DNA of 60,457 nucleotides, from assembly GCA_945918795.1 (NCBI GenBank), contig CAMEIT010000006.1, positions 1 to 60,457 of the forward strand, written 5' to 3'. Each line of letters begins with the position of its first letter. Position 1 is the stretch's first letter. Positions 53,347-60,457 of this stretch are shown in pieces. The translations under genes and the position numbers were made by a program. The DNA is from an uncultured Clostridia bacterium (GTDB taxonomy: Bacteria > Bacillota > Clostridia > HGM11327). The notes beneath the pieces were generated by a model that did not search any database, had not been told where the DNA came from, and saw nothing but the letters and a program-made list of their open reading frames with translations.

Positions 53347-56196
53347 TTATTTTTCATCAGGCGTAAAGCCTATCTCAAATTCCTCTCTGGAAATAAGGAC
53401 TTCTCTCGGCTTACTTCCGAGGTGAGGTCCGACAACGCCGCGTTTTTCCATTTCGTCTATAAGATTACCCGCTCTTCCGTGGCCTATGCGGAAGCGTCTT
53501 TGAAGCATTGAAACAGAAGCCTCCTGCTCCTTTACAACGAACGCAATCGCCTCTTCAAGCAGATCATCGGTATTCGCCGCGTCTGTGAACTTTTTATCTA
53601 TTTCCGTTATTCTGCTTTCGAGTGATTCCTGCTGAACTTCTTCCGGCTCGATGTTCTGATTTCTGATGAATTCAACTACATTTTCAACATCGTCATCGGA
53701 TACCCACGCACCCTGCACACGCAGACTTCTGTCAAGTCCCTGCGGCTTATAAATCATATCGCCGTTTCCCAAGAGCTGTTCCGCGCCTATGCTGTCAATA
53801 ATTGTTCTCGAGTCATGCGGAGAGGCAACCTTAAGCGCAATTCTCGACGGAATATTGGCTTTGATTACACCCGTTATAACGTCGACAGACGGACGCTGAG
53901 TTGCTATTATGAGGTACATTCCCGCGGCTCTTGCCATCTGAGCAAGCCTGTATATGGAATCCTCTACCTCGTCGCCTGCAACTACCATAAGGTCGGACAA
54001 CTCGTCTATGACGATTACTATAAGCGGCAAAGACTTCAAGTCGGGGTCATCGGACGGACTGCTCTTCATGAGCTGATTGTAACGGCGCAAATCTCTTACG
54101 CCTACCTTAGCCATTTTTTCGTATCTCTCTTCCATTTCCTTTACGCACCATGCCAGAACGCCGGCAGCACGCTTCGGATTTGATACGACCGGGAACATCA
54201 AGTGCGGTATTCCCTTATATTTTTCAAATTCAACCTTCTTCGGGTCAACCATTATAAGCTTAACGTCAGACGGAGATGCCTTATACAAAATCGAAAGCAA
54301 TATACAGTTTATAAATACACTCTTACCGGAGCCGGTAGCACCGCTTATGAGCGTATGAGGCATTTTTGCTATATCGCCTATAATTATATTGCCTGCAATG
54401 TCCTTTCCGACAGCAAAAGCAAGCAGTGAATCCTTTTTGACAAATTCCGGACTTTCAAGCAGCTCGCGCATATAAACCGTTGACCTTGTTTTGTTCGGAA
54501 CCTCTATTCCTATTGCCGCCTTATTCGGTATAGGTGCCTCGATTCTTATGCTTGAGCACTCAAGGCTATATGCAAGCTCCTTGTCAAGAGACGTGACCTT
54601 GCTCATTTTTGTGCCCGACGGCACGGAATATTCATAGCGCGTTATTACAGGACCGTGAGTAATATTGTTTACCTTGCCGCCTATTCCGAAATCGGAGAGC
54701 GTCTGCTCTATTGCCTTTGCCTTTGCATAAACCTCTTCCTCGTCAACGGGACTTATCTGACTCGTCTTTGGCTTTTCAAGCAGATCAACAGACGGGAATA
54801 TATACGGTTGTTCCTTTATCTTTGATTTTTCCACAGGCGCCGCAATGCTCTCGATTGAATCATCGTCCAATATTTCGCCGTCGACAGTTACGTTTACAGG
54901 GCGCTTTTTGCCCATAACTTCAGGCATTTCTATTATTGTCGGGCGCGATTCCTCCTCGGCCTCAGCATCCTGAGGCTCATCATACTCCTCTTCCTCGTAA
55001 TCAGGCTTTTGTGCCTCGGGCGGATTGTCGCCTCTTCTGTTGAAGTTGATAATGCGAGGCTTTGATTCACGCTCTGCTTCTTGTTCTTCTTGTTCTTCTG
55101 TGTTTTCAGGCTGAGCTTTCTGCTTTGACCTCTTGAAAGCAGGCGGCTGAGAATAATCGTTTACGTCCTGCCTGTTATTCGGTATGGAATGAACCGCGGC
55201 AGGTTCTTCATTCTTTTGCTGCCTTGTTGCCTTGTTATTTATCGTTTTCATTTCGGAACGTGCCAATTCACGTTCCTTTTCTTTATGTACCTTATAGTTT
55301 CTCTTTACTTTATCGATTATATGCTTTGTAATCTTGCTCAAGCTCTGATTTGTAACAACGAGCATTGCCGCAAAAAACGCAAGGAAAAGCAACAGCTTTG
55401 CTCCTGCCATTCCGAAGAGCTGTACTGCCGCAAACGTAATTATGGAAAACAGCGCACCCGTTCCCACCGAATCCAAGCCCTTATTGTATGCCGATTTCAT
55501 GAAAATCATGAGAGTTTCATCGTCAAATTTACCGCTTGAATACGGGAACGTCTGCATCCACGCAATAAAAAGCGCCACCGCAATAAACGTTGCCACAAGT
55601 CTGCCTATCTTTATAGGCTTGTTTGCGGAAATAATGCACAGAATACCGCCCACGATAACAACCACGGGCAATATGTATGAGAAATATCCGAACAGACCGT
55701 GGAGGCACTGATCTATAACATCGCCTATGACACCCGTTGAAATGTCAAGTAGGCACATGAACATGAACACGCCGAGACCTATAAATATTATTCCGATTAT
55801 TTCGTTTATTAATTTGTCGGAAAAAGTATCCTCATATTCACGCTTTGAAGCCTTGCGCTCGGCTTTTTTCTTACGGCGAAGCTCTTTTTTGCGCTGTGAC
55901 TCCTCTTTTTTGCGGAGCTTTGCTTCTTTTTTGTTGATTCTGTTCTGCTCTTTTTCTTCGAGGTGCTCTATTTTATGGCGTTCTTCAATTTCATACTTTG
56001 CCTCTTTGTAAGAAGAAAGCTGTTTTATATTGGAGCCTTTTTTGGGCGCAGAAGCAGTAGTCTTTTTGCCGTTCTTTTTAGCGGCAGAAGACTTTGATGC
56101 GGACGCTTTTGTTGACTTTGATGAAGTCGTCTTTTTTGTATTTGTACTTTTTCTTTTTGCTGTATCAAATGATTTTATGTTATCCTTTGAAGGCAT
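53347..56196 (-). CDS. ftsK: DNA translocase FtsK/SpoIIIE
   Basis: The 949-residue motor has a Lys/Ser-rich N-terminus and four or five membrane helices (about 130-290). A charged linker (about 300-470) follows, then the ATPase (Walker A GATGSGKS from 619, Walker B LIVIVIDEL near 727) and a C-terminal winged-helix gamma domain (about 875-949) that reads DNA polarity. It pumps chromosomes through the division or sporulation septum. Whether it plays the FtsK or the SpoIIIE role, or both, cannot be told. The gene leads the rimO-pgsA-cinA-recA group. Confidence 0.95.
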   Translation of the reverse strand: MPSKDNIKSFDTAKRKSTNTKKTTSSKSTKASASKSSAAKKNGKKTTASAPKKGSNIKQLSSYKEAKYEIEERHKIEHLEEKEQNRINKKEAKLRKKEESQRKKELRRKKKAERKASKREYEDTFSDKLINEIIGIIFIGLGVFMFMCLLDISTGVIGDVIDQCLHGLFGYFSYILPVVVIVGGILCIISANKPIKIGRLVATFIAVALFIAWMQTFPYSSGKFDDETLMIFMKSAYNKGLDSVGTGALFSIITFAAVQLFGMAGAKLLLFLAFFAAMLVVTNQSLSKITKHIIDKVKRNYKVHKEKERELARSEMKTINNKATRQQKNEEPAAVHSIPNNRQDVNDYSQPPAFKRSKQKAQPENTEEQEEQEAERESKPRIINFNRRGDNPPEAQKPDYEEEEYDEPQDAEAEEESRPTIIEMPEVMGKKRPVNVTVDGEILDDDSIESIAAPVEKSKIKEQPYIFPSVDLLEKPKTSQISPVDEEEVYAKAKAIEQTLSDFGIGGKVNNITHGPVITRYEYSVPSGTKMSKVTSLDKELAYSLECSSIRIEAPIPNKAAIGIEVPNKTRSTVYMRELLESPEFVKKDSLLAFAVGKDIAGNIIIGDIAKMPHTLISGATGSGKSVFINCILLSILYKASPSDVKLIMVDPKKVEFEKYKGIPHLMFPVVSNPKRAAGVLAWCVKEMEERYEKMAKVGVRDLRRYNQLMKSSPSDDPDLKSLPLIVIVIDELSDLMVVAGDEVEDSIYRLAQMARAAGMYLIIATQRPSVDVITGVIKANIPSRIALKVASPHDSRTIIDSIGAEQLLGNGDMIYKPQGLDRSLRVQGAWVSDDDVENVVEFIRNQNIEPEEVQQESLESRITEIDKKFTDAANTDDLLEEAIAFVVKEQEASVSMLQRRFRIGHGRAGNLIDEMEKRGVVGPHLGSKPREVLISREEFEIGFTPDEK

Positions 56197-56229
56197 TTCT
56201 ATTGTTCCCCCCGGTATTGCCAGACAAAA

Positions 56230-56247
56230 TATGTCTGCTCAAAACCG
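56230..56247. promoter_or_regulatory. Short palindrome upstream of ftsK
   Basis: CAGACA-N5-TGTCTG lies about 35 nt before the ftsK start. It may be an operator; I see no clear -35/-10 pair with it. Confidence 0.3.
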
Positions 56248-56282
56248 TTTTCACTTGTATTTTGAAATTTTAATATATTGCT

Positions 56283-57134
56283 TTATAATAAAGCTATTAT
56301 TCCGTACACTATGCAAAGCAAGCCGGCAAAAGCACAGTAATACGCAAACGGCTTAAGATTTTTCTTCTTAGCCATCATATTGAGCATATTAAGCGACAAA
56401 TATCCGACTACCGTTGCCGCAATAAATGCTCCGATGTAACCTATAAGCTGATTAGATGTAAGGCTCTGTTCAAACATATCGCCCACATTAAGGATTATTG
56501 CGCCGAGTATTGCAGGTAACGAGCACAAAAACGAATATTTAACAGACAGCTGCAAATCAAATCCGCTTATTCTTCCGCCGAATATTGTAGAGCCCGAACG
56601 TGAAAGTCCCGGTACGATAGCGCATGACTGGCACAAGCCCACCACAAGAGCATCCTTGACAGTTATATCGCCCGCTTTTTTTGAGCCGACTTTTATCTTG
56701 CTCGTAATATACATAAGAGCCGATGTAAGAAGAAGCGCAAAGCCGACTACAATAAGCGAGGAGAATATTGTGTCAAACAAGTCCTCAAGCAGAAGTCCCG
56801 CAATAGCGGTAGGTATCGTCGTAATAATAATCATTATAAGCAATATTCTGTAAGGTCTTTCCTTATTGAATATCTTTCTTTTGCCGAACGAAAATATGTC
56901 TCTTATCAGAGCAAAAAACTCCAAAATAAGCGCGATAATATCTTTATAGTAAAATATGCACACGGCAATCAATGTTCCGAAGTGAAGCAGTACGTCAAAA
57001 ACGAGTCCCGTCTCGGACAGACCGAATATTTCCTTGAATATTCTTATATGCCCGGAGCTGCTCACCGGAAGAAACTCTGTCACACCCTGCACTATACCTA
57101 TTATTATTGTCTTTATAATTTCCCACATAATCAA
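56283..57134 (-). CDS. uppP: Undecaprenyl-diphosphatase UppP (BacA)
   Basis: The 283-residue membrane phosphatase recycles the undecaprenyl carrier of cell-wall synthesis. It has the twin motifs QGVTEFLPVSSSGH (about 16-29) and PGLSRSGST (about 176-184) and eight helices. The TTG at 57134 lies 5 nt after GGAG, and the ATG at 57128 lies 11 nt after it; either is possible. It is 30 nt downstream of the membrane-anchored unknown and probably co-transcribed. Confidence 0.94.
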   Translation of the reverse strand: MIMWEIIKTIIIGIVQGVTEFLPVSSSGHIRIFKEIFGLSETGLVFDVLLHFGTLIAVCIFYYKDIIALILEFFALIRDIFSFGKRKIFNKERPYRILLIMIIITTIPTAIAGLLLEDLFDTIFSSLIVVGFALLLTSALMYITSKIKVGSKKAGDITVKDALVVGLCQSCAIVPGLSRSGSTIFGGRISGFDLQLSVKYSFLCSLPAILGAIILNVGDMFEQSLTSNQLIGYIGAFIAATVVGYLSLNMLNMMAKKKNLKPFAYYCAFAGLLCIVYGIIALL

Positions 57135-57164
57135 AAAGTCTCCTGTCTTTTTTATAAGAATATA

Positions 57165-57638
57165 TTATTCATTTTCGGCCGTTATAACAAATTTAATCTC
57201 AGCCGTATTCTTCTTTTCCATAGTCTCAACGCTGTATGTTTCGTAATACACAACAGCATCATAATCTCCCGGCTCCAGCGGCTTTGAAATATTGATTCTG
57301 TATATCGCCTTACCCGGAGGTATGAGATTTGATTTATAAAGCAACGTGCCGTCCTCAAGATACAGGCTTGCAACGAAATATACCTTATTCTCAGACGGAT
57401 TTATAAAATAAGAATCAATATCTTTTCGCCCCGCCTTGACCGTTATGCGCTTGAAGCCTATGACCTTTATCCCCTCGCCCGACATTGCTCCGTTTTCATT
57501 TGAATCGACTATATCTGTTGCCGAAGGATCAATGATCATGCCGTCATCTGAGCATTTGCGTATCAGCAGAAGAGCTATAATGATGAGCAAAACAAGCACC
57601 GTCACAGTCAAAATGCGTATTTTCGTAGTATCTCGCAT
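57165..57638 (-). CDS. Membrane-anchored protein of unknown function
   Basis: The 157-residue protein has a single N-terminal helix (about 8-26) with basic residues before it, then an extracellular beta-rich domain with VYFVASLYLEDGTLLYKSNLI and DYDAVVYYETYSVET (short beta strands). The domain resembles small Ig-like folds, but I recognise no family. The start at 57638 follows GGAACGG; a GTG at 57656 has no site. Cell-envelope location and its neighbour uppP suggest an envelope role only loosely. Confidence 0.6.
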   Translation of the reverse strand: MRDTTKIRILTVTVLVLLIIIALLLIRKCSDDGMIIDPSATDIVDSNENGAMSGEGIKVIGFKRITVKAGRKDIDSYFINPSENKVYFVASLYLEDGTLLYKSNLIPPGKAIYRINISKPLEPGDYDAVVYYETYSVETMEKKNTAEIKFVITAENE

Positions 57639-57745
57639 AAGTAAAACCCGTTCCACTTAATAAACAGCGCAATCGCGACCGTATATTATGCCATATGCGT
57701 TTGAAGGGCATAAAACACGTCGCAAAAACTCCTGTCTTGTTTTAT

Positions 57746-57774
57746 ATTGTAACATATTTATATGAAAATTGCAA
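57746..57774 (-). promoter_or_regulatory. Promoter of the unknown-uppP genes
   Basis: On the minus strand TTGCAA (57769-57774), a 17-nt spacer, TACAAT (57746-57751) with an extended -10 TG. The stretch 57775-57890 contains an imperfect inverted repeat (AGTGCA...TGCACT) and no gene. Confidence 0.6.
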
Positions 57775-57890
57775 CGCACAACCGCAAAAAATATTCAGTA
57801 AATTCTTCAGTGCAGAGCAACGCAAATAATAAAAATGACGTTTGCACTTTGAGTTTTGCGGCGTTATTCGTATATATTCAATACAGCGTA

Positions 57891-57918
57891 TTGACAATAT
57901 GTAATTTTATGATAAAAT
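57891..57918 (+). promoter_or_regulatory. Promoter of the lipoprotein gene
   Basis: A perfect TTGACA (57891-57896), a 16-nt spacer and TAAAAT (57913-57918) with an extended -10 TG. The leader to the lipoprotein ATG is about 135 nt. Confidence 0.65.
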
Positions 57919-58020
57919 AATCACGTATGGCACAGATTTATAAAGCAAGCTCATCGCAATCATCGCGTTCGGTATGAATCCGATAAAGAAGCTTGCGTTA
58001 AAACAAAGAAAGGATTGCCT

Positions 58021-58062
58021 TTGCAACAAGCATATGGATTGCAGGGCACAATGTTTGCATGA
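58021..58062 (+). CDS. 13-codon leader ORF coupled to the lipoprotein gene
   Basis: A TTG start (58021) with AAAGGA 6 nt upstream opens a frame of 13 codons encoding MQQAYGLQGTMFA. Its TGA overlaps the lipoprotein ATG as ATGA. The lipoprotein itself has a poor ribosome site, so its translation probably depends on ribosomes finishing this leader. No repeated regulatory codons are visible. Confidence 0.5.
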   Translation: MQQAYGLQGTMFA

Positions 58063-58778
58063 AAATACATAAGATTAAATATTTATTATTGATTCTTGCC
58101 GTAACTGTCCTTATATCGGGCTGCGGCATTACTCAAATAACTGACAAAAACAAAAGCTCCGCTTCCATTAATCCGGACGCCGTAGGTACCAATCCCGACC
58201 TGTTTGATACCTGGTCTCCCCTTTCATTTGAGCGCGGTCAGACATTGAGCTACAATTTTGAAATAAACACGGGCAAATATACCGTAAACGGCAATTTTAT
58301 TCTCAGCGTAAACGGTCTGTTCAAATCAAAGCCCAACTTCAGCTGGCAGTTTACGATAGGTCACGAAACAAATTCCGGCTCATTCAGAGGCAGTTCGGCT
58401 GATTTTGTGGCAAAGCTTAAAGAATTTTGCAGTGAAAACACAGTCGAAGCAATGATTTTCGAGGCGCTTTTTACAACATACGAAGGCACGGAAATGTTCA
58501 ACAATCTTGTAGCATCAAAAACCGACCTTGAAATCGGAATGACATGGACAACATCATATCAGGGGCAGTCTTACGAGCATAAGCTTGAATCCGTTGACAC
58601 ATACGGGGCGATAGACGGCTTTTCCGTTGTCTCCTCCGTAAACGGCATTCCGTCTCAGGTCATATGTATAAGTCCGTTTATTCCGCTTCCGTCAATGGTA
58701 ATGTTCTTGATGGAATCGGATTCCGGCGAAGCATCGCACATTGTATGCGAGCTTTCGGGCGCGGTACTGCCCGATTGA
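58059..58778 (+). CDS. Lipoprotein of unknown function
   Basis: The 239-residue protein has a lipoprotein signal (lipobox LISGC, Cys22). A Ser/Asn-rich linker follows, then a beta-rich domain with GQTLSYNFEINTGKYTVNG (19 residues) and SGSFRGSS. No enzyme motif is visible. It is probably anchored on the outer face of the membrane. The next gene, an ABC ATPase, has its own promoter region, so a shared function is not implied. Confidence 0.65.
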   Translation: MKIHKIKYLLLILAVTVLISGCGITQITDKNKSSASINPDAVGTNPDLFDTWSPLSFERGQTLSYNFEINTGKYTVNGNFILSVNGLFKSKPNFSWQFTIGHETNSGSFRGSSADFVAKLKEFCSENTVEAMIFEALFTTYEGTEMFNNLVASKTDLEIGMTWTTSYQGQSYEHKLESVDTYGAIDGFSVVSSVNGIPSQVICISPFIPLPSMVMFLMESDSGEASHIVCELSGAVLPD

Positions 58779-58861
58779 TAATATGCTGTATTTGATATAT
58801 CAAAACGGTCATGTTTGAATTTGTAAAATTCGCCATAATAAAGTTTTAATTTTTGGTAAAA

Positions 58862-58908
58862 TTGTCAATGGACAATTCAATTAATATCGTTTATAATTAT
58901 ACGGTAAA
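58862..58908 (+). promoter_or_regulatory. Promoter of the ABC ATPase gene with overlapping inverted repeat
   Basis: TGGACA (58869-58874), a 17-nt spacer, TATAAT (58892-58897). The inverted repeat AATTGTC-N4-GACAATT (about 58860-58877) covers the -35 box, like the palindrome at the TM2-gene promoter, and may be an operator. Confidence 0.55.
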
Positions 58909-58959
58909 ATAAGTATAATATTTTTGTATTATATATGATTTCAGGAGGTAAAGTTAAAC

Positions 58960-60078
58960 ATGGCAAGTTTAACACTTAAGGGTATATATAAAGTATATAA
59001 CGGTGAAGTTAAAGCCGTTAACGACCTTAATCTTTACATAAGAGATAAAGAGTTCGTAGTTTTGGTTGGTCCTTCAGGCTGCGGTAAATCAACAACGCTC
59101 AGAATGATTGCCGGCTTGGAAGATATTACACAAGGTGAGCTTTACATCGGCGACCGTCTGGTTAACGACGTTGCACCTAAGGACAGAGATATTGCAATGG
59201 TTTTCCAGAACTATGCTCTCTATCCGCATATGACGGTTTACGAAAACATGGCTTTCGGTCTTAAGCTCAGAAAGATTCCTAAGACTGAAATTGACAGACG
59301 TGTTAAAGAAGCATCTAAAATACTTGATATCGAACATCTTCTTGCAAGAAAGCCGAAGGCTCTCTCCGGCGGTCAGAGCCAGCGTGTTGCGCTCGGTCGT
59401 GCAATCGTTCGTGAACCTAAAGTATTCCTTATGGACGAACCTCTCTCAAACCTCGATGCTAAACTTCGTGTACAGATGAGAACAGAAATCATTAAGCTTC
59501 ATAACAGACTCCAGACAACGTTCGTATACGTTACACACGACCAGACAGAAGCTATGACAATGGGTTCAAGAATCGTTGTTATGAAGGACGGCGTTATGCA
59601 GCAGGTTGATACTCCTCAAAACCTCTACGATTACCCGGATAACCAGTTCGTAGCAGGATTTATGGGTAGCCCGCAAATGAACTTTATCCCCTGCATGATC
59701 ACTGATGTTGACGGCAAAATTTACGCTGACTTCACAAGAGGCAGAATACTCCTGAATGACTATAAAAAGAGCAAATTCAAAGACCTTACAAAATATATCG
59801 GCAGACAGGTTATTATGGGTATCCGTCCTGAAGATATTCATAACGATGAAGATCATATCGCTAAGGCTAATGAAAATCTCGTTAAGGCTTATGTAGACGT
59901 TGTCGAGAACCTCGGTGCTTATACATATTTCTATATGAATATCGAGGGCATGGCAATCACGGCAATGAGCGACTCACGTACACAGGTTAGATGCGATGAT
60001 ACAATCACTGTTGCGTTTGATGTTAACAGACTTCACTTCTTCGACTACGATACAGAAGAAACAATTCTTAACAGATAA
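58960..60078 (+). CDS. ugpC: Orphan ABC transporter ATPase, UgpC/MsmK type
   Basis: The 372-residue ATPase has Walker [10 protein letters not shown] (37-45), the Q-loop [20 protein letters not shown], Walker B FLMDEPLS and switch His in VTHD. A C-terminal regulatory domain follows (about 240-372) with GIRPEDI, typical of sugar and polyol importers. Permease and binding protein genes are absent, so it probably serves several sugar importers encoded elsewhere, as MsmK does. AGGAGG is 11 nt before the ATG. Codon use is biased as in highly expressed genes. A terminator follows. Confidence 0.9.
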   Translation: MASLTLKGIYKVYNGEVKAVNDLNLYIRDKEFVVLVGPSGCGKSTTLRMIAGLEDITQGELYIGDRLVNDVAPKDRDIAMVFQNYALYPHMTVYENMAFGLKLRKIPKTEIDRRVKEASKILDIEHLLARKPKALSGGQSQRVALGRAIVREPKVFLMDEPLSNLDAKLRVQMRTEIIKLHNRLQTTFVYVTHDQTEAMTMGSRIVVMKDGVMQQVDTPQNLYDYPDNQFVAGFMGSPQMNFIPCMITDVDGKIYADFTRGRILLNDYKKSKFKDLTKYIGRQVIMGIRPEDIHNDEDHIAKANENLVKAYVDVVENLGAYTYFYMNIEGMAITAMSDSRTQVRCDDTITVAFDVNRLHFFDYDTEETILNR

Positions 60079-60092
60079 TAATACGGTAATTC

Positions 60093-60125
60093 GGTCTGCA
60101 GGCATTTGCCTCGCAGACCTTTTTC
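60093..60125 (+). terminator. Terminator of the ABC ATPase gene
   Basis: GGTCTGCAGGC pairs with GCCT-c-GCAGACC across a short loop (60093-60119) and is followed by a T-run. Confidence 0.85.
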
Positions 60126-60162
60126 TTTCTTAATTTAAAACGCTTTAAGGAGTTCTCTGCCC

Positions 60163-60351
60163 ATGCTTATTGAATATAATGTCGGCGATATAATCGAAAC
60201 TAAAAAAAATCATCCCTGCGGCGGAAAAACATGGGAGATCCTCCGTACCGGCGCAGATGTTAAACTTAAATGCCTTACTTGCGGTAGAATTATTATGCTC
60301 ACTCGCGAAGAAACCGAAAAACGTACTAAAAAAGTCCTACCAAAAGATTGA
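60163..60351 (+). CDS. DUF951 small protein
   Basis: The 62-residue protein has the DUF951 pattern YNVGDIIETKKNHPCGG, WEILRTGADVKLKC and CG, with Cys19, Cys37 and Cys40 suited to metal binding. Its function is unknown, but it is very common in Bacillota, often beside translation or ribosome genes. AAGGAG lies 10 nt before the ATG. Confidence 0.88.
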   Translation: MLIEYNVGDIIETKKNHPCGGKTWEILRTGADVKLKCLTCGRIIMLTREETEKRTKKVLPKD

Positions 60352-60360
60352 TTTTTTATC

Positions 60361-60457
60361 GGAGCTGCCGCCCCGCACCCCGCCATGGTTTTTTGTGAGG
60401 CTCCGCCTCACACTCCGCCAAGCCTTTGAAAAGGCTTGACCGAAACTTTAAAATACT
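60361..60457 (+). repeat. Dispersed hairpin repeat, copy 2 (cut by the window end)
   Basis: The modules GAGCTGCCGCCCCGCACCCC, a GTGAGGC-tcc-GCCTCAC hairpin that is absent from copy 1, AAGCCTTT-GA-AAAGGCTT and ACTTTAAAATACT appear in the same order as at 81-145. It directly follows the DUF951 gene and may serve as its terminator. Confidence 0.6.

Overview
The window looks like a chromosomal stretch from a spore-forming member of the Bacillota, class Clostridia. Base composition is fairly low in G+C, promoters are rich in TTGACA/TATAAT matches, and Shine-Dalgarno sequences are strong. The gene orders rlmB-rae1-sigH and ftsK-rimO-pgsA-cinA-recA, a val T-box, a THF riboswitch and a set of sporulation and germination genes all fit that group. 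Finer taxonomy cannot be read from the sequence alone. I see no rRNA, prophage, insertion sequence or CRISPR array.

Layout. 1-694: hairpin repeats. 695-2440: a DegV protein and the folate ECF transporter subunit folT behind a THF riboswitch. 2536-6077: a heterodimeric ABC exporter. 6137-8885: family-4 uracil-DNA glycosylase, then sigH, rae1 and rlmB. 8917-10779: mgtE with a long structured leader. 10897-14281: a FakA-C-like small protein and two membrane-anchored surface proteins. 14415-19302: thyA, folA, a CPBP-like membrane protein and a large beta-helix protein. 19385-19662: two tRNA-Ser genes. 19772-25282: small metabolic and stress genes (XRE regulator, Nudix, nitroreductase, peroxiredoxin, SdpI-like, GNAT, TM2, DUF2752, CmpX-like channel). 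25283-30608: a lipoprotein and a gerA-type germinant receptor operon preceded by a small conserved protein. 30712-38842: rsmI, dprA, an amidase, spo0A, a TtcA-like thiolase, trmL, a radical SAM protein, nnr and mazEF. 38969-43772: T-box-controlled valS, then a nuclease lipoprotein pair and a small membrane protein. 43851-57638 (minus strand): folC, gpr, leuS, recA, cinA, pgsA, rimO, ftsK, uppP and a membrane-anchored unknown. 57891-60457: a lipoprotein behind a 13-codon leader ORF, an orphan sugar-type ABC ATPase, a DUF951 protein and a second copy of the end repeat.

Themes. Folate and thymidylate metabolism recurs (folT with its riboswitch, thyA-folA, folC). Sporulation and germination are represented by sigH, spo0A, gerAA/AB/AC, gpr and the FtsK/SpoIIIE translocase. 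The most striking observation is that this Spo0A has Asn at the phospho-acceptor Asp and Met at the conserved receiver Lys, while its DNA-binding domain is intact. It therefore looks like a pseudo-receiver that cannot be controlled by the normal phosphorelay. Other points worth following up are an unidentified structured RNA in the roughly 460-nt mgtE leader, a CPBP protein lacking its metal-binding His residues, a GerAC without a lipobox Cys, and a translationally coupled leader ORF.
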